64,000 nucleotides of DNA from Mixia osmundae IAM 14324 (lineage: Eukaryota; Basidiomycota; Mixiomycetes; Mixiales; Mixiaceae): the NCBI RefSeq assembly GCF_000708205.1, contig NW_014575560.1, positions 870,501 through 934,500 of the forward strand. The letters are read 5' to 3'. Made by a program: the position numbers and the translations under genes. The notes beneath the pieces were generated by a model. That model searched no databases. It saw nothing but the letters and a program-made list of their open reading frames with translations, and was not told the origin of the DNA. Below, one piece after another: positions 12,001 to 23,909 of this stretch. Positions within the stretch are counted from its first letter, which is position 1. Each line of letters opens with the position of its first letter.

Positions 12001-15000
12001 CGATCTGGACGATTTCGAAGACGTCAATTATGCGTTGCCGCCGGATTCGGCGCCTGGCGTCCGCTTGCTGCGAACTCTCGCGTGCCCACGATTGACTTAT
12101 TATCGCAAGCCCCCAAACGCTGAGCAGACGCAACCCAAGAACAAGCAGCACAGCGAGCTTACTGCTGACAAGTCACGCACAAGTCAAGACACGGCCAGCG
12201 AGTCTGAAGACTCTGACGATCGCGGTCATACTCTTGCGACTTCGAAGTTTGGCAGCGAACCCTCACACAAGTGTCTCGTTGGCCGAGCAGATGGTGCTAT
12301 CGATGTGCAAATTCAGGAAGCTGCGAATCGATTGCAGGCTCTGCAGGACGAGTCGAAGGTCTGTCGAAAGCTATTGAAAAAGTTATCAGCGGTCAGCGCA
12401 CTGCTCCTGCTATGGATAAATGTATCTGATGAGCTCCGAGCAGACCGATCCAGCGCACCAAGTGCAGTCAGACAAGCTGATCGAGCTTCTCAAACGCGAA
12501 GACTCGATGAATGTCCTGATCAAACGCATGTCTGATGTCAAAGATAGCATGTTCTCGAAGCACAAGGCCAATGGGCATCATGCCTCGCAGGATTCCAGCA
12601 TGCCGGCAGATAACGGTGATCTCGGTCAGGGACCACCTTGGGAAGAGGCGACGATGCCGCAAAGCAGTGGTCATAGCTCAGAAAATGACTACTATCAATC
12701 GCGATCCGCAACGACCTTTGACGACTGGGATCGATGGACTAACCGATTCATGGTGCACAATCCGGTGTTATTCATCTCCAACTCAACGCGTGACGTCCTG
12801 CTCAAGTATTACTATAGCTCGCGCCAACGCAAAGGATTCACTTGTGAGACACTTCTGCAAATACTTTGCAATTGGGCTGACGTTGCCGACAGATCACATG
12901 ACGGCGCGAGCGCTGAGATTCATCCGCGACCTCATGGACCGTCATCAGCCGGAGAGACCAGCGCACAATCGCCGGAAATCAAGGGCGCAGGGCAGACACT
13001 CAGCTGCTCACGTGCCAACAGAGGACGACAATCACGTAGACGCCGAGGCGGCACATATGATAAGTCAATTGCTTGGTAATGACCAAGCAGACACAGGCTA
13101 CCAGGTCGGCACACGCCATCAGCTAAAGAACGTCAACGCGGAAGAAGACGCCGCGGAAGGCTTGCTGGACGCGTACAGTCTCGACAACAGCTATCTGATT
13201 ATGCTGCTCAAGCCGCAGATTGCGCTCAGCAGCGAGCTAGACACCGCGTCTACAATTGTCCTGACAGCCTTCAGAGCTCAGGCTAAAGTCTTTTCAGTGC
13301 TTGATGAAGCGCATCAAGACGATCCTATAAATTCACATGTCATGCACCGAAGCTACGTTACGCTTGACGGCGTGCAAGTCTTCCATCCAGTCGATGGGCG
13401 CCATCCAATAACATCCGCAAAAGGCGCGCTGTTCGTGCCTCTGGAAGTTCTTATCGACAAGAAGCTCGAGCCGTGGGGTTTCGATCGCATTCTGCCTGTC
13501 ACCAGTGCGGTCATGCGATACGACAAATTCAATCAGCTGCGCATGGGCAAAATTGGTGTCTCTGACAGCGCAGACACGAGCGAACGCATGCGCAGTGGTC
13601 ACGACAGTGTCACTGTCGAGTTTGACAAGCTCGCCGTGACGGCCAATCCCGATCAATTTGCGGCGCTTTACAACGTCGTCACTGATCTCTGCCTATATTC
13701 TGATCCTGCGCATAAGCAACATTCCGAAAAGCTAGAGGCACTTCTCTTCACCCATGATTTCTCCGACCTTGCGGGCATGACCGATCTTGTCGAAGACTTA
13801 CAGCTGCGTATCCGTGAGAAATTTGACGTCCTGGCGTCGTACATCGAAGTTCTCAACGAGCTCGAAGACTATGAGATCCGAGAATTTTACACGACGAAAG
13901 CCGAGACGCTTCGACTGGCTGGCGAGCTCAATATTCTAATCAATGCCATCACTGCCTCGCAAGACTCAACGCCCAATACGAAAGACGAGAAAAAGGGCAC
14001 AAAGGGCATTCAATTCGATGCGCGAGCTTCAGAGCTTACATGGGCAATGATCGATCCTGAGTCAAATCCTTTTGCAAAGTGGTCTGTCCGCGGCGTTGCT
14101 TTCAGCTGGCTTAGCAAGCGCGATAGCACAGTCTCGAACCGGCTCGTGATCACAGACGTTATCGGGCTTAATCCAAACCCATCTCATCTGTTCCCGGAAA
14201 TTATCAGTAAGTACAGAACAGACGGCGCAAGTGATAATCCTCTGGTGCAAAAGGACCTCTTCATGGTTGTGCTATGGAACACGCTCGCGCCGGTAGGCGG
14301 CATATCGATCATCGAAGGTTTGGAAGTACGGATTCATCCCATTCGACTCAATATCGAGCATAAATTGGGACGCAAGATCATGGACTACATTTTCGCGCAG
14401 CGGCGCAAAGTCAAGGAGATTAGCCAGGGCGAGCACACGATAGCGCCAGAAGACGACGAGCCGGACGAAGAAAATGAGCGCGATCGATTGCTGCTCGAAG
14501 GAAATCGCTCATCGATGTCGTTGCACTCAAATGCGAGCTCTGATGACGTCTTTGCGAAAGGTCGCCAATCGGAATCTCGCGCTCGCAGCTACACGCTCTC
14601 CTCCACAAATTCCATGCCAGCTGATAGTCATCCACCGACACCAGCGCTGGCAGAATTCTCGAAGCCTCATCTTGGTCGCGTCATGTCGGCCACCTTTCTG
14701 TCGAGAGATCTGATTGATGATGCGCTCGATGCTGACGAGATGAAGTCACGGGCTTCTCAGAACCGCGTCTTCATTCGCGTCGAGGTCGCGCCAACAATCC
14801 TGTGTCTCTCCTACAAGGTATGGCCTGCTCCCTGTGCACTCTGCCATGGCTCAAATCATCGCGTAGGGTCAGAAAGATTCTCCATTGGTCGACATGTACG
14901 ATTTGATTTGGAAAGCGCCCGACCTGCACCGTCGGAACGTCGTCCTCTCCTATCTGGAGTTGATGAACGCCTTCAAAAAGGGTTAGCCGGTCCGCCAGCG

Positions 15001-15932
15001 CTAGGACTGCCGCTGATTCCCATACAGACATTACACGCTCGATCTGGAGCCAATCCGGTTCGCTGCTAGGTCAGATCTTGACCTCTGCTGCCCGCAAGCC
15101 AAGGTGCGTTGACGCAAATTGAGACTTTGAGGGCTGGCTGACTGAATGGTACAGACATCTGAAGGATCAGCTTCGCGATTATGCTGTTCGAGACCGCCGT
15201 CAGACCAGCGATCCTCAAACCAAGGGTATCGTTAGCAGGTTGCGTATCTTGTCGGGCACCAACCGCGCAAAAGCATCTTCACTGCCGCCATTTGACGGAG
15301 ACACACTGAGCTCTGCCTCCAAGGATTCACCCATCGCTTCCAGCGACTCCTCGAGCCCGAACAGCGGTCGCGCTTCAGTCCTCGATGATGAGCACGGGCA
15401 AGCGTCGGAAGTTTCGAGCGCGCACGCGAATGGCAAGGCAACGAATGGTAAAAGCCACACCAAATCCCTCTCGACAAGCTCGGTATCGGCAGACATGCTC
15501 GATGAGATGGAGGGACCCGCGCCAGATTTGGGTCTCCAGCGGACGGCGTCGCCCTTGCCTCTTGCTGAGGGATCGCCGGACCCGGAAGATGACGATGGAG
15601 ACGAAGAAGAGCAGCGCCGGATCGATGAGATTGCGGTCTCGCCCTGCGTCGGGTCGAGTCCATCCCGTGACGGCTGGAGTCGATATGCGATGACGGAAGA
15701 CTCACAAGGCGGGTTGCGACGGTTGAGCCATGCAACGTCGGAGGACTCGGGCGGTACACGCTCGACTGGCTCGCCCGGATCAACTCATCGACGCAGCTCT
15801 GTGCTCGCCAACATCGAGAAGCACCTACCATCACCTCCGGCCAGTCCCCTGGCTAGTCCCAAATCGGCAGGACAGAACGATGCAGCCAAGCGCCGCTTAA
15901 TACTGGGCAAAAGCGCTCAGATGCACTCATGA
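6056..15932 (+). CDS. FMP27: FMP27/Hobbit-type bridge-like lipid-transfer protein
   Basis: Nine exons (6056-7418, 7459-9575, 9622-10827, 10874-12391, 12444-12843, 12893-14817, 14867-14981, 15028-15103, 15155-15932) join exactly in frame to about 3,165 residues. The family (yeast Fmp27/Ypr117w, plant SABRE, animal Hobbit/BLTP2) forms long hydrophobic grooves that move lipids at ER-plasma membrane contacts. An N-terminal membrane helix (~25-48, AVYLLLVVIILRTLAWLVA) would anchor it in the ER. Hallmarks follow: the LSWNM region (~1386), the GFWDK motif (~1522) with GGRDPYSLTGF, a GAGFVLVWRR start, the YNSMHLTPQGFTHFWAWW block (~1762) and NRFMVHNPVLFISNSTRD (~2165). The tail is disordered and Ser-rich. 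The donor near 12392 is the least certain; an alternative is 12359. Most introns are 40-52 bp. Confidence 0.92.
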
Positions 15933-15977
15933 ATGCCACCCGGACATGTTGTACCGAAATGCTTGTGAATGTAAACA

Positions 15978-17060
15978 TCATGCAATGGCCAGCAGTCGTG
16001 CATGGGCACTGCCGAGCTCACGCGAGCAGAGTTGCAGCCACTGAGGCTCGCTCAGCGTCTGCTTCTGCTTGTCTGCAGAGACGTCTAAGCTGGCGAGATC
16101 CGAGACGATGTCATGGTCATGTAGCTGGACAGCGTCTGTGGCGAGCATCTGTGAAGCCTTGCAGAGTGACGCAGCGGCATCACGAAGCTCGTCAAGGTCT
16201 TGAGGCCCGTACAGGGCAGCCGCCAAGTCGTCAAAGATAGCAAAGATCTCATTCGCTGTACCGGCCAGACGCTTGTAGACATCATCGCCTGGCGGGCTTG
16301 CACCCAGCTGATCTGCCAGCGAGCGAGTGATCAGGCGCTTGAGGAGTAGTCGGGCTAGTCGAAGCAGTGTCAGGGCTGCTTGAGCACGCTCACGTTCGAC
16401 TTCTGTGAGTTCCTCGTCCGAATCCAAGTCGAAATGGTCCATCGCTTCGAGGTGAGTTGCTGTGCTGATGTCATCCGCTTGAGCCGTCGAAGATTGCCCG
16501 AGCCAGTCTTCTAGCTCGAGCAATGCATCGTCTAGTTGCCCTAGGGAGGCTTTCCAGTGCTTGCGCAGAGCTTCACGTTCATCCGTCGAGACGAGTTCGA
16601 GTTGTTCTACGGATGTCCACAGCCTGCTCGTCGCCTGCAGCAGATCCTGTCGCTTGCTGCCCGACGAGGCTGCAGTCGTACTGGCCAGCGTGGACAGCGA
16701 AGCAAGAAAGGTTTCTATCGCTTCCAGCAAGGAATACAAGGCAAAGTTGAGCTCTTTTCTGAGCAAATCGGTCGCTTTCGCGTTTGTCCAGGCGAGGAGC
16801 ATGCCGATCTTGTCGACTGTGCTCTGCCAGCCCCGAAGGAGCTCTGAAGGTACTTTCCATGACTCTTGAGGCGGCTTGAGACCGAGCGAGATGGCATTGG
16901 ATTCTTTCGATAGGACCTTGCCGAGGGTGATGCTATCGTGTCTGAGCGCATTCATGGGCGGGGCATCGCCTTGCTGCGCTCTGTGTGCATCGCTGAGCAG
17001 AGTCTGACAGCGCTGAGAGAGTTGCGCGGCCAGCAGGGCGGCCGAGTGTCGTTCGCTCAT
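15978..17060 (-). CDS. Probable cyclin-D1-binding protein 1 (GCIP)-like helical protein
   Basis: Single exon, 360 residues, ATG at 17058-17060. The sequence is almost wholly alpha-helical with Leu/Ala-rich segments and an acidic patch (DHFDLDSDEELTEVE, ~220). The N-terminal half contains SKESNAISLGLKPPQ (~50-65) followed by long helices, the pattern of the Grap2/cyclin-D-interacting (GCIP/CCNDBP1) family of poorly understood helical proteins. No catalytic motif is visible. It is convergent with FMP27 (45 bases apart) and lies 80 bases downstream of TMA16 on the same strand. The family assignment rests on overall pattern rather than a decisive motif; a generic vinculin-like helical bundle is the alternative. 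Confidence 0.55.
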   Translation of the reverse strand: MSERHSAALLAAQLSQRCQTLLSDAHRAQQGDAPPMNALRHDSITLGKVLSKESNAISLGLKPPQESWKVPSELLRGWQSTVDKIGMLLAWTNAKATDLLRKELNFALYSLLEAIETFLASLSTLASTTAASSGSKRQDLLQATSRLWTSVEQLELVSTDEREALRKHWKASLGQLDDALLELEDWLGQSSTAQADDISTATHLEAMDHFDLDSDEELTEVERERAQAALTLLRLARLLLKRLITRSLADQLGASPPGDDVYKRLAGTANEIFAIFDDLAAALYGPQDLDELRDAAASLCKASQMLATDAVQLHDHDIVSDLASLDVSADKQKQTLSEPQWLQLCSRELGSAHARLLAIA

Positions 17061-17140
17061 GTTCAGCAGGAAGGCGTGACGCGCAGACTATTCTGCAGAG
17101 GGCTTTGCGGAAAGAGCTACAACAGACATCCTCGGGGGTT

Positions 17141-18005
17141 CTACAGAGCGTCATCGACGTCCATGGCAGGCAGAGGAACGGAAGATGCATCGGCTTGAGC
17201 TGCCTTGCGCTGCTCGGCCATGTGGAGCAGCCGCTTGGTGGACTCCTCCTGTGGTTTGCCGGCATCCCGTCGAGAGGCTTTCTTGCTCTTTGGCATGACA
17301 GACCGTTGAGCGAAGGATTCCTTGATGCCTTCCTGTACGACGACGATCTGGTCGTGCTGTGCCGAGTCTTGGCTGTAGAGGCGAATGAGTCGTATGCGAG
17401 GCAGGAAACCTTGCTGTGCGCCGGAGTCCTCTCTCGTCCAGAGTCCGAGTTGCTTGACGCATTCGACGCTGCTCAAGTCGGGCACAACTGGCAGACAAGA
17501 AAGCCAGAGCGTGTCAGATGATGTGCAGAGGTGCTCAGGCTGGACTGACCGAAGCCATGAAGCTTGTAGTCTGCTTTGCCGCCATCGCGGTCAGTCTCGA
17601 GCGCTTCGTGTCGCTTGCTCTTCGGGCGACCTTTCCTCCTCGCTCTGACCTCCTCGGCAATCTCTTCGTCGTGCCGGCTCAAGTAGAGCCTGATGAGCTC
17701 GTGAATGTCTTCGACCGACATGGACTCTTCCTCGGGATCCATCGCGTGCGCGAACCAGAGGTAACGCTCCGTCTTTGTCTTGTGGATCTCCCTACGCTCC
17801 TTCTTGCCCTGTCGTACACTGCCTCAGTGGGGTATACATCTGGTTCTGAAGCGATCCGACTGACATGGCTGATGCGCTGATCTCGCAGGCCTATGCGGAT
17901 GAGCTGTTGCGCACGGCGAGATTTGGGATGGAGCTGCTTTGACGCCTTGTGGCCGCCTTGCTTCTTGCCTTGCAGCTGACCGATCGTCGTGATCTTGCCG
18001 CCCAT
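17141..18005 (-). CDS. TMA16: Translation machinery-associated protein 16
   Basis: Exons (minus) 18005-17865, 17808-17550 and 17487-17141 join in frame. Tma16 is a small nucleolar protein that rides on nascent 60S ribosomal subunits. The N-terminus is lysine-rich with KQLHPKSRRAQQLIR, the family signature near residue 20-35. The middle has IHKTKTERYLWF and an acidic helix with EDIHELIRLYLSRHDEEI. The third exon gives VVPDLSSVECVKQL and RIRLIRLY, the conserved C-terminal core. The tail is basic (KSKKASRR), consistent with nucleolar residence. It is divergent with the RBR ligase gene (154 bases). Introns are 56 and 62 bp with GTCAGT donors. Confidence 0.85.
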
Positions 18006-18159
18006 TTCGAGCTGTCGGCCGGTCGCTGAACAGTAGCTGGGCCAGCCAGACGAGTCGCTCGGCTCGACGATGAAAATTCCGGCGCGATGAATTCGACGAG
18101 ACTGGCTGGCGAGCAGTGTCAGCACTTGTCAGGGGCCGTGTAGTCACGAATGTGACCCG

Positions 18160-20188
18160 ATGGCGTCCGCACAGTCGGTCGTCAGTGATGTCTTGGCCGT
18201 CTTCCCGGATGCTGGTCCGCTCCGAGCAGCCTCGAGCAGACACAAAGCTGACATGGCTGACGCCAGACCCGGCCTATCTCAGGCACGCCATCGACGCATA
18301 CAATCCTCAGCTAGACAGCGCAAAAGTCGTGCAGCGCATAGTGCACAAGATCTCAGAACTCAATCACTTTCAGTATCCTACCGTCATTCGCTCGTCGCGT
18401 GACGGTCAAGTTGACGAGCTGGCCACGCGCAACCGCGACTTGTGTCGACTGGCCGACATCCTCCCGACGGCTTCGCTGGTGTATTTGCGTGATCTGATCG
18501 ATAAGCAACGCCATTCATACTTGCAGGCGAGCGTCCTTGCTTCACTCTCCTCTCCGCCCCCGCCGGCCGTGAAGACGCGTAGACGGCTCACTCACCACGA
18601 TCTATTGCATTCGGTCGAATACGAAGAGGAAGCGCTCGAGCTCCTCGCACGCTGCTACCCCAGAGAGTGGCGATCGACTCTTCGCAGAGGCCTGCTAGAC
18701 CACAATGCTTTTGTACCCGCTCATGCCGCGCTCGCGAGCTCCATCGCCAGTCGACCTGTACCTCTCATCACTCGCGCCTTACGCACTTTTGGCTTTGCGA
18801 GAACACTGCCTCCTCCCGCTGCGACAGACTTGCCGAGACACGAAGACATCGGGGACGCTCAATTGCGCGGGGAAGTGCAAGTGGCAACGCGCGAGAGAAC
18901 ACAGCGGGAGAAGGAGGCGCAAGAGCTCGCACGGCGAACGGCGCTCTCTGGCAGAGCTGTTGCTGCTAGGTCTGCTGTCGAATGCTCCTGCTGCGCCGAA
19001 GACGTAGCGCCCGGCACTGCGCTCGCTTGCACTGGCCGTAGTCATACGCTCTGCATAAACTGTATCATTCGACAAATTCAAGAGATCACCCATGGTACTG
19101 CAAGGCTCGACGAGTTGTTGCGCTGTCAGCTCGCGCTGCCTTGTTTCGGCAGTGCCGACTGCACTGGCCGGCTCGCGCGCAGAGACCTCGAAGCTGTACT
19201 GCCTGAGAGAATTCTGGCTGCATTGCGACGGCGCATAGACGAGAGGTGTCTCCAAGAGCTGACGACTGAGCTCAGAAGACGAGGCGAAGCTCTGATCACC
19301 TGTCCGTTCTGTCCCTACAGCGAGATCGGTCGCACGGAAAGCCTGGCAATGCTTCTGCCGTTCTATGCACCCCTGCCGAGCAGTGCAGGCTTTGGAGCGG
19401 TCATGATCGTCACTGCAGTCTCCTTCTATGCGTTGCTGCCCATCCTGCTCATCTATCTGCTTGGCTATGGACTTCTGCTGGTCACGCCTTCTTCGTCAGA
19501 GTCATTCACATTGCTTCACCCCTTGCAAGCGACCGCCGAAATCGGCGACAAGCTCAGAGCTGCACTGAAGCAGCGCGAGACGATCGCTTATACACCTCGT
19601 CTTGTCTGCCGCAATGTCAATCCTGGTGGCCATGGGCACTTTCCGACAGCTGGCGATGCAATGTACTGTGGCGTCACGACTTGCTTGCTCTGTTGCAATC
19701 TGTGGCAGGACGGTCACATCTGTCCCCGTGACAGAGCAGACGACATGCGCATATCGATTGAGAAGGCCATGGACGAGGCCATCAAGCGGTCATGTCCCAC
19801 CTGTCACACGCCGGCTGTCAAAGACGGCGGATGTAACCGTCTGCGATGTCCACGATGTAGCCAGGTCTACTGCTGTGTCTGTCTCACTCCGATCAATCGA
19901 GAAGGCTATCGACACTTCTGCCAGCATTTCCGCCGGCTGCCTGGCCAACCGTGCGACGAGTGCGAGAGCTGTGAGCTTTACCGAATGCCGAGCGATCGAG
20001 AGCTAGCCCTCGCTGCTGCTGCTCGCGCAAGACGTGCCTGGCTGAGCGAGCATCCTAGCGACTCGGACCATCCGGACTTGGCTCGAGTAAGTCAACCTGC
20101 TTGGCAAGATCCGGAGATTTTCCTTCGAACCCATTTCGACAAATTAGTGTCATTGACTGTGGCACATCTTGTGAGTCTGCGCTTGTAG
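18160..20188 (+). CDS. RNF216/TRIAD3-like RBR ubiquitin ligase with a hydrophobic insert
   Basis: Exons 18160-18214 and 18267-20188 encode ~658 residues. The splice joins VLAVFPDA to DPAYLRHAI. A RING1 (CSCCAEDVAP, then C/H pairs, ~258-310), an in-between-RING region and a RING2 (CPTCHTPAVKDGGCNRLRC, ~526-545) form an RBR E3 ligase, which passes ubiquitin through a Cys thioester; the Cys in DGGCNRL is in the expected catalytic place. The post-RING2 block YRHFCQHFRRLPGQPCDEC matches the RNF216 helix extension. Unusually, ~30 hydrophobic residues (VSFYALLPILLIYLLGYGLLL, about 396-424) sit between RING1 and the IBR cysteines. A strong GTAAGT near 20088 leaves open an extra 3' intron and different C-terminus. 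Substrate unknown. Confidence 0.8.
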
Positions 20189-20213
20189 CTGCTGATGTTG
20201 TTGTTGTTATCTT

Positions 20214-21734
20214 CTAGTGATCTACTTTGCTTCGCTTGGTTGGCCGAGCGGTCGTTGGGTCGTCATCTTTGAGCACTTTGCGTTGAGGGTATGTGCTCGG
20301 AGGGAAATTGCTGTGCCCACACAATTCAGGCGATGATTCAAATCTGAGAGATCTCATACTTGCCTCAACTTTGCCGGCGGATCTTCTGTCCACCAGCGGT
20401 GATTGAGCGCTTTCCGGGCAGTCAAGCGAGATGCTGGATCGAAAGCGAGCAGAGCAGCAATGAGGTCGAGACCAGCTTGTGTGCAAGGTCTGGGTGCACG
20501 AGAGTTGTACCACCGCGGCAGATCGTTGCGGTACTCTTGCAGCTTTGCCAAGTGAGGAGCATCTGGCATTTGCTTGATTGCAGGCCATTGTCTCTCTACA
20601 CCTAGCCCCTTCGAGTCTGTTTGCACAACAACGAGGGAGGGTACGTACCCGAAGGCGTGCCGAGTATCTCAAAAATCTTGACCAGCTGATCGCGCTGGAA
20701 AGGCACACCGCCGGGTGGCTTCTTCGAAGCCGCCGTACCCGTCGTCGCTGTACCCTCCACTTTGGCTTCCTCTCCCTTGAACATGGGGCGGAGAGCAATG
20801 AGCTCGCCAAAGATGCAGCCGACTGACCAGAGATCGATCGAGGGCGTATAATGACGGGCGCCCAAGAGCAAGTCGGGCGAACGATACCAGATGGTCACCA
20901 CGACCTTGTCTGATGTGTACAACGGCTGAAGCGGTGCACTGTATAGTCTTGCCAAGCCAAGATCACCTGAGTTGTGTCAGATTCAGTCGTGAAGAATGCA
21001 AGTGCTGACGAACCTATCTTGACTTCACCTTTGTGCGTGACAAGGATGTTGGCAGGCTTGAGATCACGGTGGATGACCCAATTGTCGTGCAAGTAGCAAA
21101 CGCCATTGAGAAGCTGCCACAAGAGCATCTTGAGGGTTGCCAGGCCTAGCGCCGAGCGAGTCGAAGAGTGGTAATGGATGATTTGCTGCTCGTCGCGTCA
21201 ATGCAATGCGCCAGAGCTGACGAGCAGAACGCACGAGAAAGTCATGCTCTGCGAACTCAAAGATCATGTAGATCGATTTGTCTTCCAGCATGACCTCGTG
21301 CAGAGCTGCGAGATTGACATGATGCAGTTCTCTGTTGAGCTAAGACGAGTCGCGTGAGCCGAAACACCTGAGTGAACTGCCGCCTGACTTGCCATGATCT
21401 CTCTGCATGCAGACTGGGAGATGCCCGTGTAGGTGATCGCTTCGCCTTCTTTGTCAGGCTTGAATTTCTTGATGGCAACAATCTGGCCCTGACTGGGCTC
21501 GGCACTCTTTCGCGCCTTGTAGACTTTGCCGTACGTTCCTGAGGAGATGAAGCCGAGGATGGTGTAGGCAGACTGGACAGCTCTTCGCTTGCTGTCACGC
21601 TTTGCCCGCCAGGCACGCATTGGCGACGGCGCCCGCATCGCCATGACGTCGGCTGAGCGGCTCAGCGGAGTCTTTCTGACGGGCGCGCGCTTTCCCACGG
21701 AGCCCGAAGCCGCTACTACCCCGCTGTCGATCAT
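20214..21734 (-). CDS. SSN3: Mediator cyclin-dependent kinase CDK8/Ssn3
   Basis: Six exons (21734-21393, 21339-21235, 21185-21014, 20966-20649, 20595-20364, 20310-20214) give 421 residues. CDK8 is the kinase of the Mediator kinase module and phosphorylates the transcription machinery. Visible: glycine loop [18 protein letters not shown] lysine, the CDK8-type [10 protein letters not shown] helix, [19 protein letters not shown], and [19 protein letters not shown]. The usual APE motif is here SPD. A CDK8-like insert with Pro/Gly precedes [13 protein letters not shown]. Introns 1 and 5 use GC donors (GCAAGT): intron 1 is the only in-frame way to keep CREIM-LNREL, while intron 5 is less certain. 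The basic tail ends KRSKVDH. Convergent with the RBR ligase, 25 bases apart. Confidence 0.9.
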
Positions 21735-21899
21735 TGACAAGCCAAAGACGTTGGTCACCGGACAAGTCGTTGGTAGCGTCTCGCAAGTCTTGGTCACACG
21801 GTAAGCGCAAGTAGCACGCCACGCCAAGCACTGCAAGCTGGCTCGCACCCGAAGAGCCTAAAAGTCGCCGTTTCCACGCAATCGCTTGCCCCGACTTCA

Positions 21900-23662
21900 A
21901 TGGCCAATATGCTGCCCCTCACGCTCTGGATCATGCTTGCGAAGCTCTTTGGGCCAATGATACTGGCCGTCTATGCCTTCGAACGGACAGGCATACGAGC
22001 CTCGAAACTCGAGATTACTCTCGTTGCACTGGCGACGAGCTACGTAGCTGGGAGCATCTTCATGCTCGTCGATGACATCACAGAGTACTTCCTTGCGCGC
22101 AAGATGAACGCGACTCCGGTCAAGCGGTACTACACTTGGTGGCCGGGTTCGATTGATTTCGTCTATGCCTGCACGACCAAACTCCGCGGAACGCCTGCAG
22201 CGCCGCTCGATCACGCTCTCGTTACCACGCTTGGCAAGACAAATGGGATCATCCGCTTCAGAGCAATGGGTCGCGATGTCTACTACACGGACAACACGAC
22301 AGCGATCGGCGCCATCCTCGCCAAGTCATTCGATCATTACACGAAGGGCGAGGACTTCAAGCGCGCGTTTGGAGACTTCCTCGGCAATGGCATCTTCTCC
22401 TCTGATCAGTCTGACAACTGGTGGGCCTGGCACCGCAAGTCGACCAAGCCGTTCTTTGCCAAATCTCGCCTTTCAGACTTTACCACATTTGAGAGCCATA
22501 CAAAGCATCTGCTGAGCGCGATTGACCATGCACCCTCTGATGAGATCGACATTCAGGATCTGTTCGGTCGCTTCACGCTGGACGCAGGAGTCGAATTTCT
22601 GTTTGGCTACAATCTTGATAGTATGGGCGAGGCCTATACACCTACGTCGCATGCCCAATCCAGCTCTTTCTTGCGGGCCTTTAACGAAGCCCAGGAGGCA
22701 TCTAGCACTCGCGTACTCCAAGGGGACACCTTCTTGCTCACAGAGGCCTTTCACAATCCCATGAAGGCGCCCATGGCCGTCATCCGGCCTTTGCTCGATC
22801 GCGTCGTCGACGCTGCGCTCGCTCGTCGCAAGAGCGCAGATCTATCTGCGGAAGAGGCCAAGATTGCCACCGAACATGCTACTTTGCTTGACTATCTGCT
22901 CGATATCACAGAAGATAAGACACTCATCAGAAGCGAACTGCTCAACATCCTACTGGCCGCTCGCGATACAACGGCGTCATTGCTCACTTCAGTCTGTTAC
23001 GAACTGGCAAACCATCCCGAAGCCCTTAAGCGTCTTCGGGAAGAGATAGCAGAGCTGCCCGCTGCTGGCGTAGAACTCTCATACGAACAGATCACGCCAC
23101 TGCGTTACCTCCGTGCTGTCCTTAACGAGACACTCCGGCTGTATCCTTCTGTACCCCTCAATGTCAGATTCGCTCGTCACGACAACGTCATCGAGCATGA
23201 GGGTCAACGACTCTTCATCAGAGGCGGTACCCGCTTCAATTACTCTACCTGGCGCATGCAGCGCTGCCCGGAGCTGTGGGGTGACGATGCGGAAGAATGG
23301 AAGCCAGAGCGTTGGCTCGATGAGCGTATCAAGGTCATCAGCAAGTTCCCTCATGCTTTCGTGCCTGTCAGTGTGCCCCGCCCTCATGCTGACTCGTACT
23401 GATGCGGCCAATGCAGTTCTCCGCTGGTCCTCGTCTTTGCATCGGTCAAAACTATGCTTACCAGGAATCATCATACTGTCTCATCCGACTGCTGCAAAAG
23501 TACCAAGGCATTTCGCTTACTCGCCAGCAGCGGTTCATGAGCTGTATCACTCTTCAGTGGCGTGCGCCTAATGATGCCGATATGATCACAGGCAACTTCC
23601 CAGCCGTCGATGATCGTCATCTTTACGTTCGTCTCACAAAAGCCAAGTCGGCACAGCAGTAA
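21900..23662 (+). CDS. Cytochrome P450, CYP63/CYP52-like
   Basis: Exons 21900-23366 and 23417-23662 give 570 residues. An N-terminal hydrophobic stretch (LPLTLWIMLAKLFGPMILAV) and a second one at ~45-65 anchor it in the ER. P450 marks are present: I-helix LLAARDTTAS (~356), K-helix NETLRLYP (~409), WKPERW, and the heme loop FSAGPRLCIGQ just after the intron, which supports the splice. CYP52/CYP63-clan enzymes typically omega-hydroxylate fatty acids and alkanes, so oxidation of a lipid substrate is the best guess. It is divergent with CDK8 and followed by a sterol acyltransferase on the other strand. The exact CYP family is not certain. Confidence 0.88.
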
Positions 23663-23909
23663 CGACACAGCATGGTCGATTCATCTCCAGCTCGCATATC
23701 AGTGACGAAATGTACAGTCAGTAGGTTGTCAAAAGATGTTGGCTCAATCAGATACTCTTGTCGCTTGCTGTTGTATTTGCGAGGCCGCAGGCTTTTCGCG
23801 TTCGCTCGGTCTACATAGCAAAGAACGGAAATGCAGTGAATGTACAATCATACAATATCGAGGGGTCTTTGCTATCGCTACAATTGCGTTGAGCGTGCAG
23901 GTGATGATG

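Noticed and set aside
15232-15834. 200-codon open frame on the minus strand
   Set aside because: It is the antisense shadow of the FMP27 tail, which has clear family-level coding signals on the plus strand; the shadow is Ser/Arg-rich with no domain.
20240-20252. TTGGCCGAGCGGT, a near-perfect tRNA-Leu/Ser A box
   Set aside because: It lies in the coding end of CDK8 (minus strand codons for Ala-Arg-Pro-Thr). No B box or cloverleaf follows within 100 bases.
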